This document shows, one piece after another, positions 6,232 through 6,320 of a DNA stretch of 6,320 nucleotides. Within the stretch, counting starts at the first letter, position 1, and each line of letters begins with the position of its first letter. Origin of the DNA: JAXGQD01 sp964401615 (GTDB lineage Bacteria > Bacillota > Clostridia > Saccharofermentanales > Fastidiosipilaceae); contig CAYNZF010000093.1 of assembly GCA_964401615.1 (NCBI GenBank), positions 1-6,320 on the forward strand. The letters are read 5' to 3'. The notes under the pieces were generated by a model, which saw nothing but the letters and a program-made list of their open reading frames with translations, was not told the DNA's origin and made no database searches. The translations under genes and the position numbers were made by a program.

Positions 6232-6320
6232 TTCGCCAGTTTCTTGTTCAATTGATTTCGTTTGCTGTTGAGGCCAGGGAAGTAAGCTTGGCTTTAGGAC
6301 GACCTGATCCGGTTCAATCC
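6214..6320 (-). CDS. Possible 3' end of a convergent gene (partial)
   Basis: On the minus strand a frame stays open from the window edge for 34 codons and stops at TAA (6214-6216). The predicted tail is hydrophilic (it begins IEPDQVVLKPSLLPWPQQQ and ends in Glu/Lys-rich residues) and its codon choices (GAA, GAT, CAG, CCG, AAA) resemble those of the neighbouring genes. The stop lies inside the plus-strand terminator hairpin, which would fit a convergent arrangement. I do not recognise the protein, and an open run of this length is easily due to chance. Confidence 0.22.
   Translation of the reverse strand, partial: IEPDQVVLKPSLLPWPQQQTKSIEQETGEKEKNP

Larger units (their letters stand above)
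6017..6315. repeat. 11-bp inverted repeat flanking the region
   Basis: GAACCGGATCA at 6017-6027 is repeated exactly as its reverse complement at 6305-6315. Extending inward gives 13 of 14 matching bases. The arms are too far apart for a simple hairpin and enclose the promoter and terminator. AGAACCGG also recurs at 6197-6204 in the terminator stem. Confidence 0.5.
5980..6320. other. 341-bp region after udk without a convincing complete gene
   Basis: This stretch is visibly richer in A and T than the genes before it and contains no complete ORF of reasonable size. It holds three AAGTGCTA repeats, a 20-codon mini-ORF (GTG 6008 to TAA 6068-6070), a candidate promoter (6122-6151), a plus-strand hairpin terminator (6197-6231), and one half each of an 11-bp inverted repeat (6017-6027 and 6305-6315). 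No terminator is seen directly after udk. The end of the window cuts off whatever follows. Confidence 0.6.

Noticed and set aside
1..6320. CRISPR arrays, tRNA or rRNA genes
   Set aside because: No regularly spaced repeats, cloverleaf with a TTCGA-type arm, or rRNA signature sequence was seen.

Overview
This window looks like a housekeeping stretch from a bacterium of the Bacillota (Firmicutes), probably a Clostridia-like lineage. The evidence is the gene order (rpmE, a DUF1385/YqhQ membrane protein, prmC, a DUF951 protein, prfA, a Sua5-type protein, a YwlE-type phosphatase domain), since DUF1385 and DUF951 are families I know mainly from that phylum. Genus cannot be read from the sequence.

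Layout. Positions 6-34 hold a near-consensus sigma-A promoter, followed by rpmE (ribosomal protein L31) and a clear intrinsic terminator at 333-366. A tight run of six plus-strand genes fills 409-5979: DUF1385 protein, prmC, a DUF951 protein, prfA, a Sua5-YwlE fusion, and udk. Each gene starts within 1 nt of, or overlaps, the one before it (gaps of 1 and 1 nt, overlaps of 11, 14 and 4 nt). I see no terminator between them, so they are probably one operon with translational coupling. The last 341 bases (5980-6320) carry no convincing complete gene. They hold three copies of an 8-bp repeat, a candidate extended -10 promoter, a strong plus-strand terminator and an 11-bp inverted repeat.

How the genes fit together. 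Most of the run serves translation. L31 is a ribosomal subunit protein. PrmC methylates the GGQ glutamine of release factor 1, which is encoded two genes downstream. The Sua5 domain makes the threonylcarbamoyl-AMP precursor of tRNA t6A. The YwlE-type domain is predicted to remove phosphate from arginine residues of proteins. Udk phosphorylates uridine and cytidine for pyrimidine salvage.

The most unusual observation is the single 554-residue reading frame joining a full-length two-domain Sua5 to a complete low-molecular-weight phosphatase domain whose active-site loop carries the threonine typical of protein-arginine phosphatases. The next is the placement of a DUF951 gene between prmC and prfA, overlapping both. 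The 3' intergenic region has unexplained repeat structure. I do not see strong evidence for an entirely new biological system in this window.
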